From the IMG/VR virus record IMGVR_UViG_3300025483_000894, positions 1 through 35,283 of that record: a DNA stretch of 35,283 bases, one strand, 5' to 3'. The translations under genes and the position numbers were made by a program. The stretch comes from a virus. Numbering within the stretch: position 1 is the stretch's first letter; every line of letters starts with the position of its first letter. Below, in pieces: positions 22,564 through 30,511 of this stretch. Under the pieces are notes generated by a model. The model was not told the origin of the DNA. It did no database searches and saw only the letters and a list, made by a program, of their open reading frames with translations.

Positions 22564-23505
22564 ATGACTATGTCATTTGATGCACTCAAAAAGAATCGTT
22601 CAAGTTCTTTAAACAAATTGAACCAACAGCTCGACAAGATTTCTCAAAAGAGCTATTCCGATCCCAATGAAGGTAAAATGTGGAAACCAACTCGCGATAA
22701 AGCGGGTAACGGTTTTGCTATTATTCGTTTCTTGCCTGCCCCTCAAGGTGAAGAAATGCCTTTTGTACGCATTTGGGATCACGGGTTTCAAGGCCCGACA
22801 GGTCTGTGGTACATTGAAAACTCATTAACAACAATCGGTGCGGATGACCCGGTTTCAGAATTTAATTCAAAATTGTGGAACTCAGGTATTGAGTCCGATA
22901 AAGAACAGGCACGCAAACAGAAGCGTCGTCTGAAGTATGTTGCCAATGTCCTTATTGTAAAAGACAGCGCAAACCCTGATAATGACGGCAAGGTCTTTAT
23001 GTACCAATTTGGTAAAAAGATCTTCGACAAACTGAATGATATGATGAACCCTCAGTTCGAGGATGAAACACCAGTAAACCCATTTGATTTTTGGGAAGGT
23101 GCAAATTTCCGTTTGAAAATCCGTAAGTTTGAGGGATATCCAAACTATGACAAATCAGAATTTGATTCACCGTCACCTATTGATGGCGATGACTCAGTGA
23201 TTGAAGGTATTTGGAACCAACAGCACAAGTTGCAAGAATTGGTTGATCCAAAGAACTTCAAAGATTATAATGAATTGAAAGCAAAGCTTTACCGTGTACT
23301 TGCTTTGAATGAAGAACCATCCGATCCAACAACTGCTGTTGGTGACGCCGATGATGATCTTGATTTGAGTAGCCTGGGTAATGCAGCAACGTCAGCACCT
23401 CAGCCGACAATGCCTGCCGCAATGCCTGAAATGTCGTCCACAACCATGTCAATGGACGACGATGATGAAGATCTTTCAATCTTTAAGGAACTAGCAAATG
23501 GTTAG
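22564..23505 (+). CDS. 32: Single-stranded DNA-binding protein gp32
   Basis: 313 residues (T4 gp32 is 301), with an AGGAG at 22551-22555. gp32 coats ssDNA in replication, recombination and repair. The basic N-terminal LAST-like region (LKKNRSSSLNKLNQQLDKI) for cooperative binding, the central fold (GFAIIRFLPAP, VRIWDHGFQGPTGLWYIENSLTTIG) and the acidic C-terminal tail (SMDDDDEDLSIFKELANG) are all visible. The whole protein has no cysteine. T4 gp32 binds zinc through one His and three Cys, so the zinc site has been lost, as the segment after WYIEN shows. Confidence 0.93.
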   Translation: MTMSFDALKKNRSSSLNKLNQQLDKISQKSYSDPNEGKMWKPTRDKAGNGFAIIRFLPAPQGEEMPFVRIWDHGFQGPTGLWYIENSLTTIGADDPVSEFNSKLWNSGIESDKEQARKQKRRLKYVANVLIVKDSANPDNDGKVFMYQFGKKIFDKLNDMMNPQFEDETPVNPFDFWEGANFRLKIRKFEGYPNYDKSEFDSPSPIDGDDSVIEGIWNQQHKLQELVDPKNFKDYNELKAKLYRVLALNEEPSDPTTAVGDADDDLDLSSLGNAATSAPQPTMPAAMPEMSSTTMSMDDDDEDLSIFKELANG

Positions 23506-23824
23506 TAAAACCTACGAAGAGGTTTTAGATTTTGACTTCGGCTTCAGCTTCATTGATGAAGAGCTTCAGGAAAAAGAAGCTGCTGCCGAGGAAAAAATTC
23601 AAGAAGTTAGTAGTGAAAAGCAATCACTCGAGGATCAACTCAATGATGCTAAAGTAGCTGCTGACGACTTTGAATATCGTCTAGAACTTTTATACAAATC
23701 TGTAACACCTTTTCTGGATAATCTATGTAAGAACCCAGATAAGTCAACAATCTTTTGGCCCGATAGAGTCGGGAAAATTGAAGCCTATAAAGGTAAACTA
23801 TTGACGATTGTAGAGGGAAAATAA
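23498..23824 (+). CDS. Coiled-coil hypothetical protein between 32 and uvsX
   Basis: 108 residues, start inside the end of gene 32. Residues 20-55 form a strong heptad-type coiled coil (LQEKEAAAEEKIQEVSSEKQ followed by SLEDQL). The C-terminus contains FWPDRVGKIEAYKGKLLTIVEG. A gene of this size is often found here in marine T4-like phages, but its function is not known to me. Confidence 0.8.
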   Translation: MVSKTYEEVLDFDFGFSFIDEELQEKEAAAEEKIQEVSSEKQSLEDQLNDAKVAADDFEYRLELLYKSVTPFLDNLCKNPDKSTIFWPDRVGKIEAYKGKLLTIVEGK

Positions 23825-23825
23825 T

Positions 23826-24914
23826 ATGAGTCTTTTAGACAAACTTGTAAAGAATTCTACCATTAAATTGACGGCACAGTTATCTGAGTCAAAAGTTTTT
23901 GGCAAGAAAGAAATGGCACCAACACCTGTACCTATGGTAAATGTTGCGCTGTCAGGCCGTGTTGATGGTGGCCTATCACCAGGTCTCCTTGTTTTGGCAG
24001 GCCCATCAAAACACTTTAAATCCGCATTTGCTCTGTTAACTGCAGCAGCATATTTGAATAAACACGAAGATGCTATCTTGTTGTTTTATGATTCAGAATT
24101 TGGTACACCTCAATCATATTTTGAATCATTTGGTATTGACATGGATCGAGTCGTCCATACACCAATTACCAATGTTGAAGAACTCAAATTTGATGTTACG
24201 AAACAATTGGACGGTATTGAGAAAAAGGATAATGTTTGTATTATCATTGACTCAGTTGGTAACCTTGCATCTAAGAAAGAAGTCGAAGATGCGATGAATG
24301 AAAAATCAGTTGCTGATATGTCTCGAGCAAAGGCACTGAAATCATTGTTCCGAATTGTTACACCACATCTTAATTTGAAAGATATCCCACTGATTGCGGT
24401 AAACCATACGTATCAGGAAATTGGTTTGTTTCCTAAAGCTATTGTTTCAGGTGGGACTGGTATTTACTACTCTGCTGATGCAATTTGGATTATTGGTCGC
24501 CAACAGGATAAGGTTGGCACTGAAATTCAAGGTTATCACTTTGTTATTAATATTGAAAAATCACGCCATGTTAAAGAAAAATCTAAAATTCCAATCAGCG
24601 TAAGTTGGGAAGGCGGTATCGTTAAATGGTCTGGTTTGATGGATGTAGCTGAAAAAGGTGGTTACCTCCGTAAACCAAAAGTTGGTTGGTATGAAGCAGT
24701 TAACCCAGAAACCGGTGAGGTTATTTCTGAAAAGCTGATGCGTGCCAAAGAGGTTAACGATAACAAAGAGTTTTGGTTAATGATGTTTGAGAAAACTAAT
24801 CTCACAACATATATTAAAGATGCCTTTACAATTGGAGCCTCAGGTAGCATTATGCGTGAAGAAACGGATGAACCTGAAGTAATTGAAGATCTTGTTGTGG
24901 ATACCGAAGAATAA
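23826..24914 (+). CDS. uvsX: Recombinase UvsX (RecA-like)
   Basis: 362 residues (T4 UvsX is 391). It forms filaments on ssDNA and drives strand exchange with UvsY and gp32. The Walker A is the UvsX type, LAGPSKHFKS (residues 57-66). Walker B is VCIIIDSVGNL, followed by the loop MNEKSVADMSRAKALK and VNHTYQEIGLFPKAIVSGGTGI, close to the T4 pattern. The C-terminal tail is acidic. It starts two bases after the coiled-coil gene. Confidence 0.95.
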   Translation: MSLLDKLVKNSTIKLTAQLSESKVFGKKEMAPTPVPMVNVALSGRVDGGLSPGLLVLAGPSKHFKSAFALLTAAAYLNKHEDAILLFYDSEFGTPQSYFESFGIDMDRVVHTPITNVEELKFDVTKQLDGIEKKDNVCIIIDSVGNLASKKEVEDAMNEKSVADMSRAKALKSLFRIVTPHLNLKDIPLIAVNHTYQEIGLFPKAIVSGGTGIYYSADAIWIIGRQQDKVGTEIQGYHFVINIEKSRHVKEKSKIPISVSWEGGIVKWSGLMDVAEKGGYLRKPKVGWYEAVNPETGEVISEKLMRAKEVNDNKEFWLMMFEKTNLTTYIKDAFTIGASGSIMREETDEPEVIEDLVVDTEE

Positions 24915-24917
24915 CAG

Positions 24918-24946
24918 TTGACAAGTTCTTACATCTGTAATACAAT
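24918..24946 (+). promoter_or_regulatory. Early sigma70-type promoter for helicase gene 41
   Basis: TTGACA (24918-24923), 17-base spacer, TACAAT (24941-24946). It starts four bases after the uvsX stop. Confidence 0.75.
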
Positions 24947-24951
24947 TAATA

Positions 24952-24981
24952 TTGTGGCGGGTAACTTATTGCTCGCCACAA
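24952..24981 (+). other. Hairpin at the predicted 5' end of the gene 41 mRNA
   Basis: TTGTGGCG (24952-24959) pairs with CGCCACAA (24974-24981), eight base pairs, 14-base loop, no T run after it. The promoter's predicted +1 falls at its first bases, so it would cap the transcript. Confidence 0.6.
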
Positions 24982-25005
24982 ATCATCTCAACTTATGGAT
25001 ATCCA

Positions 25006-26424
25006 ATGATTGAAAAAACAGTATTAACAAACCTTATATTTAACCGTGCGTATTTTCAAAAGGTATTTCCGTATATTAAATCGGATTACTTTGAGGATGC
25101 TAATATCAAAAAGATCTTTGATACATATTCGTCATATGTTGAAGATTACAAAGAACCACCTTCCGTCGAAGCACTCAAGCTGTCCGTTGATAAACGTAAA
25201 GATTTGAATGAAGATACCTATAAAGGTGTTATGACTGAAATTGATACAATGGCAATTGATGAGAATACTAACTTTGATTGGTTGGTAGGTGAAACAGAAA
25301 AATTCTGTCAAGACCGTGATTTATATAATGCAATCCGTAAAGCAATTTTGGTTGTTGATGGTACTGATAAAGAATTTGATAAAGGTGCCTTACCTCAACT
25401 TTTGAGTGACTCGCTTGCTGTTAATTTTGATACATCAATCGGCCATGATTACCTTGAAGATTATGACTCTCGATATGACTTCTATCACAAGAAAGAAGAA
25501 CGCATTCCGTTTGATATTGATCTTCTCAACAAGATTACTAAAGGTGGTTTGCCACGCAAATCTATGACTGTATTGTTGGCAACAACAGGTGGCGGTAAAT
25601 CATTAGTTAAATGTCACCATGCTGCATCGGCACTGATGCACGGTAACAATGTCTTATACATTACAATGGAAATGGCAGAAGAACGTATCTCTGAACGTAT
25701 TGATGCCAATATGATGGATGTAACAATTGATGAAGTTTCTGAAACCCCACGTGATGTATTTGCCAAACGTATTAATCGCTTCAAAGGTAAAACAACAGGC
25801 AAACTTGTTGTTAAAGAATATCCAACAGGTTCGGCTCACGTCGGTCATTTCCGACATTTGCTAAACGAATTAAAAATGAAACGCAACTTCACTCCTGATA
25901 TTATCTTTATTGATTATCTAAACATCTGTGCGTCGGCACGTGTCAAAGGTGCAGCTGCAGCTAACTCGTATACGTTAGTTAAATCAATTGCCGAGGAGGT
26001 GCGTGGTCTTGCTATGGAATACAATTGTGCCGTTGTTACTAGTTCTCAGTTTAACCGTGATGGGTATGGCAATTCTGATGTGGATCTTACGAATACTTCT
26101 GAATCCATGGGCATTACTCATACTGCTGATTGTATTATTGGCTTGATCTCATCTGAAGAGCTCGACAACCTTGGTCAATTAATGTTTAAACAATTGAAAA
26201 ACCGTTGGGGTGATTTGAATTATTTCCGCCGATTTGTTGTTGGTATTGACCGTGCTAAAATGAAACTATATGACCTTGAGGATTATGCTCAGTCAAGTGT
26301 TAGCCAAGACACCGCTAATACAACACCACAACAACCAAGATCTTTTGATGATGCACCTGTATTTGATAAAGGCAATTTTGGTAAAAGTAAAAAGAAATTA
26401 TTTGACTCAGGAGATTTAATGTAA
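25006..26424 (+). CDS. 41: Replicative DNA helicase gp41 (DnaB family)
   Basis: 472 residues from the ATG at 25006, almost equal to T4 gp41 (475). The frame is open from 24952, but that part would include the promoter's start site and leader hairpin. gp41 is the hexameric 5'-3' helicase at the fork. N-terminal domain, then RecA-like core with Walker A TTGGGKS (193-199), Walker B IIFIDYLNIC, and VVTSSQFNRDGY as motif H3. The C-terminus is polar (QDTANTTPQQPRSFDD). Its loader gp59 is encoded at 21881. Confidence 0.95.
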   Translation: MIEKTVLTNLIFNRAYFQKVFPYIKSDYFEDANIKKIFDTYSSYVEDYKEPPSVEALKLSVDKRKDLNEDTYKGVMTEIDTMAIDENTNFDWLVGETEKFCQDRDLYNAIRKAILVVDGTDKEFDKGALPQLLSDSLAVNFDTSIGHDYLEDYDSRYDFYHKKEERIPFDIDLLNKITKGGLPRKSMTVLLATTGGGKSLVKCHHAASALMHGNNVLYITMEMAEERISERIDANMMDVTIDEVSETPRDVFAKRINRFKGKTTGKLVVKEYPTGSAHVGHFRHLLNELKMKRNFTPDIIFIDYLNICASARVKGAAAANSYTLVKSIAEEVRGLAMEYNCAVVTSSQFNRDGYGNSDVDLTNTSESMGITHTADCIIGLISSEELDNLGQLMFKQLKNRWGDLNYFRRFVVGIDRAKMKLYDLEDYAQSSVSQDTANTTPQQPRSFDDAPVFDKGNFGKSKKKLFDSGDLM

Positions 26425-26615
26425 TGGCTTATGTTGTGACTCAAAAAGATAAACGTTGGCAGTTATACAATACGGAAAGTAACGAATGGATTGAAATAAA
26501 TGTTAGTAAACGTGAGGCTAACAAGATGGCTCGTCGCCTAAACCTTGGGTCAGGTTTCTATCAATCACCTGTACCTTCCTTTTTTCAGAAATATAACAAT
26601 TCAGCAGAATTATAA
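26424..26615 (+). CDS. Small hypothetical protein after gene 41
   Basis: 63 residues; its ATG overlaps the gene 41 stop (TAATG). Tryptophan- and lysine-rich start (YVVTQKDKRWQLYNTESNEWIEI) and a basic helix (SKREANKMARRLNLG). No family recognised. The last codons overlap a late promoter box. Confidence 0.75.
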   Translation: MAYVVTQKDKRWQLYNTESNEWIEINVSKREANKMARRLNLGSGFYQSPVPSFFQKYNNSAEL

Positions 26616-26618
26616 ATA
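26611..26618 (+). promoter_or_regulatory. Late promoter TATAAATA for the 26.6-29.7 kb late genes
   Basis: Perfect late box spanning the stop codon of the preceding gene, 29 bases before the ATG at 26647, with GCGGAG as ribosome-binding site. Marks the change from replication to late virion genes. Confidence 0.75.
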
Positions 26619-26646
26619 GTTTTAAATAAACACAGCGGAGCTTACT

Positions 26647-27357
26647 ATGTTACGGTTTAAGACATTTATAAATGAGAAAAAAGATCCTGAAGCAAAGGAA
26701 AAGATGCACCTTGCGCACTTTAATGACGAAGTAAATCGTGTTAAAAAAGAAACAGGCAAGGACCATGTGGTATTACATCATAATGGCAAAAAGCATCAAA
26801 TTACCCATGCCGAAAAGGTTAATGGTACACCGAAAGCCGATTTTAAACTACACGATAAAAAAGGCAATCACGTTTACGTTTCTCATAAGGATTATAAAGG
26901 TTCAGGTGATGCTGCTAAATCGTATAATCAATTAGGTGGTGTTTCAAAGTTTAAAGATCATCCCGCGGTTAAAAAATTCCAAAAAGCTGTTGAAAAAGAT
27001 CATGGTGGTACTGCCGAAGGAAAAGGCACCATCTCTATGCATCTCGACAATAAAAACAAACAACACCATGACCTAGTTAAAAAGGCATTGTTTGGTAAAG
27101 ATCACGGCGGTAAGCACGGCCATGATGCGTGCCATAGTTTGATTCAAGGGCATATGAATTTGAAAAAGCATAAAGATGGGCATCATATTGACGCTCACCA
27201 TATTATGCACCACGACGAGCCAATTAAACACGACTATCATATCTTTGCAAGAACAGCGAAAAGTGGTAGTTCAAAAAGAAACGATTTGGGACTAAAGCAT
27301 ACTCGTGTTGGTATCGGTATGAAAGCTGGGCGTAAAATATCTCACGAAGTTAAGTAA
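26647..27357 (+). CDS. His/Lys-rich late protein with capsid-targeting-like N-terminus
   Basis: 236 residues, unusually rich in His and Lys (for example KHGHDACHSLIQGHMNLKKH and HHIDAHHIMHHD). It begins MLRFKTFINEKK, similar to the capsid-targeting sequence of T4 internal proteins (MKTYQEFIAEA), which the prohead protease removes after the Glu. It may therefore be packed inside the head, as a DNA-binding or injected protein. The segment TPKADFKLHDKKGNHVYVSHKD has a D-x(n)-S-x-K pattern reminiscent of PD-(D/E)XK nucleases, but this is weak. Late promoter upstream, and overlap (TAATG) with the next gene. Confidence 0.7.
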   Translation: MLRFKTFINEKKDPEAKEKMHLAHFNDEVNRVKKETGKDHVVLHHNGKKHQITHAEKVNGTPKADFKLHDKKGNHVYVSHKDYKGSGDAAKSYNQLGGVSKFKDHPAVKKFQKAVEKDHGGTAEGKGTISMHLDNKNKQHHDLVKKALFGKDHGGKHGHDACHSLIQGHMNLKKHKDGHHIDAHHIMHHDEPIKHDYHIFARTAKSGSSKRNDLGLKHTRVGIGMKAGRKISHEVK

Positions 27358-28586
27358 TGAAAAAGTTTAGTACATTATTAAACGAGGCTAAAAACCTGCA
27401 TATGACCCATGCGGAAGATGCGGTTATTGACGGCGGTGTTATGGGAACACGTAACGTCATTAATCATCTACGAGATATACGGGATATGCTTGGCGGCACA
27501 TCAAAATCATCGGTTAACATTAGTGTTAAGTGGGATGGCGCACCTGCTGTATTTGCAGGTACTGACCCGAGTGATGGTAAATTCTTTGTTGCCAAAAAAG
27601 GTATATTCAATAAGAACCCAAAAGTATATAAAACGCATGCTGACATTGATGCGGATACAAGTGGTGAACTTGCAATAAAATTAAAACTTGCTCTTGATGA
27701 GTTTTCAAAACTCGGTATCAAAGGTGTAGTACAAGGTGATTTTTTATATGAAAGAAGTGATATTAAAGAAGATACGATTGATGGAGAACCGCATATTACT
27801 TTCCATCCTAATACGATTGTTTACGCGGTACCAAAGTCGTCAGCCCTTGCTAAAGAAATACTCGGATCCAAGGTCGGTGTGGTCTGGCATACAGTCTATC
27901 GAGGAGACTCATTTGAAACAATGTCAGCAAGTTTTGGAGAGGAGATTGCATCTGGACTCAAAAAGGTAAAATCCTGTTGGAGTGTTGATGCGGTATTCCG
28001 AGATCAATCAGGTACAGCTAATATGACAAAAGCTGAAACCGATGCAGTAACACTTGCACTATCGAACGCAGGTAAGTTATTCCGTATGGTACCTAAAAAG
28101 ACATTAGATGATGTTGCTAATAATGAAGCAATCAATCAAAGATTAAACGTATATATTAATTCAAAGGTTCGTGAAGGACAGCGGGTTGGTAAACCTAAAG
28201 CTTTCGTTAAAGGATTTGAGAAATATATGAATACTTATTTTGATAAAGAAATCGCTGAAAAGAAATCACCTAAGGGTAAGGCGACATGGCAAGGTAAAAA
28301 AGATGTTGCTATGAAGTTCTTTAAAACAAACAAATCAAAAGATCTTGAAAATATGTTTACGATGTATAATCACATCGTAGATGCAAAGCACCTTATTGTT
28401 AAAAAGCTTAACATGGTAGGTGGATTAAGAACTTTACTCAAAACGAGTAAAGGATATGAAGTAACAGGCCAAGAAGGGTTTGTCGCTATTGATAGATATG
28501 GCAAAAACGCATTAAAACTTGTTGACAGATTAGAATTTAGTAAAGCTAATTTCTCAGACAAGTATATCAAAGGGTGGACAAAATAA
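27357..28586 (+). CDS. Ligase-like nucleotidyltransferase with capsid-targeting-like N-terminus
   Basis: 409 residues. Motifs of the covalent nucleotidyltransferase (DNA/RNA ligase, capping) superfamily appear in order: I, SVKWDGAPAVFAG with Lys58 the likely nucleotide-accepting residue; KKG (80-82); III, VVQGDFLY (124-131); IIIa, HPNTIVYAVP (150-159); IV, EGFVAI (373-378); V, ALKLVDR (385-391). The spacing between III and IV is longer than in a simple ligase, so an insert or a divergent fold is likely. The N-terminus MKKFSTLLNEAK resembles T4 capsid-targeting sequences, and the gene is transcribed from the late promoter at 26611. That combination suggests an enzyme carried in the virion. Function is unproven. 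Confidence 0.7.
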   Translation: MKKFSTLLNEAKNLHMTHAEDAVIDGGVMGTRNVINHLRDIRDMLGGTSKSSVNISVKWDGAPAVFAGTDPSDGKFFVAKKGIFNKNPKVYKTHADIDADTSGELAIKLKLALDEFSKLGIKGVVQGDFLYERSDIKEDTIDGEPHITFHPNTIVYAVPKSSALAKEILGSKVGVVWHTVYRGDSFETMSASFGEEIASGLKKVKSCWSVDAVFRDQSGTANMTKAETDAVTLALSNAGKLFRMVPKKTLDDVANNEAINQRLNVYINSKVREGQRVGKPKAFVKGFEKYMNTYFDKEIAEKKSPKGKATWQGKKDVAMKFFKTNKSKDLENMFTMYNHIVDAKHLIVKKLNMVGGLRTLLKTSKGYEVTGQEGFVAIDRYGKNALKLVDRLEFSKANFSDKYIKGWTK

Positions 28587-28921
28587 TGGCATGGGTAGAT
28601 GTTCCGGGATCACCAACAATTTTAGTTAGTGGAACACCAACTAAAATTTGGCAATATGATAACGCTCCTACATTGGGAACATTGGTAAATGCTAATGCAA
28701 AAGTTCAAGACGATCCTGACGCAGGTCAAGTAGATGAATATTATAGAGCAAATGGCGCCGTAACAAATGGTATCAGATCTTTCACACCTCCAGGTGGTAA
28801 TACACAAGAAACATATGTAAAATGTAAAAAGGTTCAACCAACTGGAAAAATTTATCCAGACTCTAATACAAATGGACCTTGGAGTGAATTAAGCAAAAAC
28901 TATTATGACGGGAAAATCTAA
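28586..28921 (+). CDS. Probable structural protein, function unknown
   Basis: 111 residues from the ATG at 28586, overlapping the previous stop as TAATG; the frame opens further upstream but the overlap start is better. Rich in Gly, Pro, Asn and Thr (VDVPGSPTILVSGTPTKIWQ) with YDNAPTLGTL, beta-type, typical of a virion surface or fibre-associated protein. It is coupled to the next gene. Confidence 0.65.
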   Translation: MAWVDVPGSPTILVSGTPTKIWQYDNAPTLGTLVNANAKVQDDPDAGQVDEYYRANGAVTNGIRSFTPPGGNTQETYVKCKKVQPTGKIYPDSNTNGPWSELSKNYYDGKI

Positions 28922-29709
28922 TGGCTATTTGGAACAAATTAACACAAGCATTTTTACCAGGCAATAAAACATTATTCGAAGCATTTATGCTCGCAGATAA
29001 AGATGGTAATATTATTAATTCATTTGGCGCTTCTAGTAACATTCCTATTTCTGCTGGTCTTGTAGATGGATATGGTCACATTAATAAGTTTGGTGCAACC
29101 GACGGTGACGTAACCGCGGGTACTATTTGGGATGGGAATAGCGGTACAGCCGTATATCCATATCCTGCTGACAGTGTTGTTGCTATTTCTTCAACACAAA
29201 ACTCAGGCGCCGCGGTTTTAGTTGAAGGTCTTGACGCTAACTTTGAAAGCATTTCAGAAACAATTAATATTGGCTCAACGGGATCTACTGTATTCTCTCG
29301 TATCTTTAGAGCAAGAATGGTTGATACCAATAATGATAAAGATGTATCACTAACTATGGGTGGTACTGTTGCCGCTAAAATTCTTGAAGATCAAGCTCAA
29401 ACTCTTATGTGTGTTTATACTGTTCCTGCAGGTAAAACTGGCTATCTTATGAATATGCAAATGGGTTCAGATAAATCATCAACAAACGCTTCCACTCAGT
29501 ATAGCCTAAGAGCAAGAGATACAGATGATGGAAACATATTCCAGATCAAAGGCATTAACTATGCTGCCGGTGGGCAAAACGTTGTTCACGAATATCCAGT
29601 TCCTTTAAGGTTTGAAGAGAAGACAGATATCAGAATTGATGTTGTAGCTGCTGGATCAGGTCAAACATTTGCTGCAACCCTTGATATTATGTTAGTTGAC
29701 AACGAATAA
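28921..29709 (+). CDS. Probable virion structural protein
   Basis: 262 residues, beta-rich with low-complexity Gly/Ser/Thr composition. It begins MAIWNKLTQAFLPGNKTLFEAFMLADKDGNII and ends in a domain with VPAGKTGYLMNMQMGSDKS and LRFEEKTDIRIDVVAAGSG. This style is common in marine T4-like phage structural proteins, often of the neck, head decoration or fibre. There is no signal or membrane segment. It is the last gene of the late unit from 26611. Confidence 0.65.
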   Translation: MAIWNKLTQAFLPGNKTLFEAFMLADKDGNIINSFGASSNIPISAGLVDGYGHINKFGATDGDVTAGTIWDGNSGTAVYPYPADSVVAISSTQNSGAAVLVEGLDANFESISETINIGSTGSTVFSRIFRARMVDTNNDKDVSLTMGGTVAAKILEDQAQTLMCVYTVPAGKTGYLMNMQMGSDKSSTNASTQYSLRARDTDDGNIFQIKGINYAAGGQNVVHEYPVPLRFEEKTDIRIDVVAAGSGQTFAATLDIMLVDNE

Positions 29710-29727
29710 CTCGACAAGTTGTCACAG

Positions 29728-29754
29728 TTGACACTAGTGAATACCGGCTATACC
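29728..29754 (+). promoter_or_regulatory. Weak early-type promoter candidate
   Basis: TTGACA (29728-29733) with TATACC after 15 bases; the spacing and -10 are poor. It may add early expression to the DUF1127 mini-gene chain. Confidence 0.3.
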
Positions 29755-29785
29755 AAATTGGTAACCGTTATTTACCTATTTCCCT

Positions 29786-29793
29786 AATAAATA
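29786..29793 (+). promoter_or_regulatory. Possible late promoter (AATAAATA variant)
   Basis: One mismatch from TATAAATA, 83 bases before the DUF1127 gene, followed by a small hairpin at 29814-29832. Confidence 0.35.
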
Positions 29794-29813
29794 TATTTGT
29801 AAAAAGGATTAAA

Positions 29814-29832
29814 CCTAGGCATACGGTCTAGG
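29814..29832 (+). other. Small hairpin in the leader of the mini-gene chain
   Basis: CCTAG (29814-29818) and CTAGG (29828-29832) pair across a nine-base loop; no T run. It would lie in the 5' leader of a transcript from the upstream late box. Confidence 0.35.
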
Positions 29833-29875
29833 ATCGGATCATACAACATACACATATATTAGAGGAAACGGAAAA

Positions 29876-30130
29876 ATGTCACAAGCTATCCTTACAGCTC
29901 ACAGTTTTTTAACACAAGGTGTTGAAGGTTTCATGGATTTTATGAAATCAGTAAACGAAAAAAGAATTCAGCATAAAGCAATCCGCGAAACGGAAAAAGA
30001 ATTGGGAAAATTGTCAAACGCAGAGTTGGATGATATTGGAATCACCCGCGGAGATATCTACACAATCGCACGTTCTAAAGATACCATTGAAAATGTAAGA
30101 GCAAATAACAATTTGCGGGGTTGGGTATAA
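29876..30130 (+). CDS. DUF1127-domain small protein
   Basis: 84 residues with AGAGGAAACGG before the ATG. The C-terminal half, RETEKELGKLSNAELDDIGITRGDI, matches the DUF1127 core (ExELxxLsdxELxDIGitRxDI). DUF1127 proteins are abundant in alphaproteobacteria, where some bind RNA and affect small-RNA maturation or phosphate and stress responses. A phage copy could act on host RNA regulation. It overlaps the next ATG (TAATG), the first of four such junctions. Confidence 0.85.
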   Translation: MSQAILTAHSFLTQGVEGFMDFMKSVNEKRIQHKAIRETEKELGKLSNAELDDIGITRGDIYTIARSKDTIENVRANNNLRGWV

Positions 30131-30321
30131 TGGAAGTAGTAGGAAACACACCAGTAGAAACACCACGCTTCATCCGTAAGTTTGGAAAAATCATTGTTGC
30201 AATCGGAATGGGTATATGGGCATTTGGTGAAAGTGCAGGACGAGCAAGAGCAGCTGCTGAATTGTCACGTCAAGGATATCACCAAGAAGCACGTAATTTG
30301 ATGTTGGGAGATACAAAGTAA
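30130..30321 (+). CDS. Small protein with one membrane-like segment
   Basis: 63 residues from the ATG at 30130. Hydrophobic segment FGKIIVAIGMGIWAFGESAG (residues about 17-36) and then AELSRQGYHQEARNLMLG. The RQ-x-GYHxEA motif recurs in the next mini-gene. Starts by TAATG overlap and ends by the same. Confidence 0.7.
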   Translation: MEVVGNTPVETPRFIRKFGKIIVAIGMGIWAFGESAGRARAAAELSRQGYHQEARNLMLGDTK

Positions 30322-30455
30322 TGTTGAAACGTTTTATGAAAGCAATGGAATATCGTTCATACTGTATGGCTATTCGTCAACTGCGCCAATGCGGCCATCA
30401 CCGTGAAGCTAATGAGATTTCTGAGTACAAACATAATATGTATAAAACATGCTAG
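30321..30455 (+). CDS. 44-residue mini-protein with RQ-x-G-H-H-x-EA motif
   Basis: Frame of 44 codons starting at TAATG. It has four cysteines or more (SYCMAIRQLRQCGHHREA) and shares the motif LRQCGHHREANEIS with LSRQGYHQEARNLM of its neighbour. The two may be diverged copies. No known domain. Confidence 0.6.
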   Translation: MLKRFMKAMEYRSYCMAIRQLRQCGHHREANEISEYKHNMYKTC

Positions 30456-30511
30456 ACCCAGATCATACATACACAAAACCAAAAGGTGAAAAGAAAAAAG
30501 GCGGCAAGTAA
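30449..30511 (+). CDS. 20-residue lysine-rich mini-ORF
   Basis: A frame of 20 codons (MLDPDHTYTKPKGEKKKGGK) starting inside the end of the previous mini-gene and ending in TAATG. The tight coupling on both sides supports translation. AAAGGTG near its end can serve as ribosome-binding site for the next gene. Confidence 0.4.
   Translation: MLDPDHTYTKPKGEKKKGGK

Noticed and set aside
24952-25005. Upstream start for helicase gene 41
   Set aside because: The extension covers the predicted transcription start and leader hairpin; the ATG at 25006 gives the family length.
29709-29875. Possible tRNA or attachment site in the spacer before the DUF1127 gene
   Set aside because: No cloverleaf can be formed and no flanking duplication or integrase gene is present; only promoter-like boxes and a short hairpin are seen.
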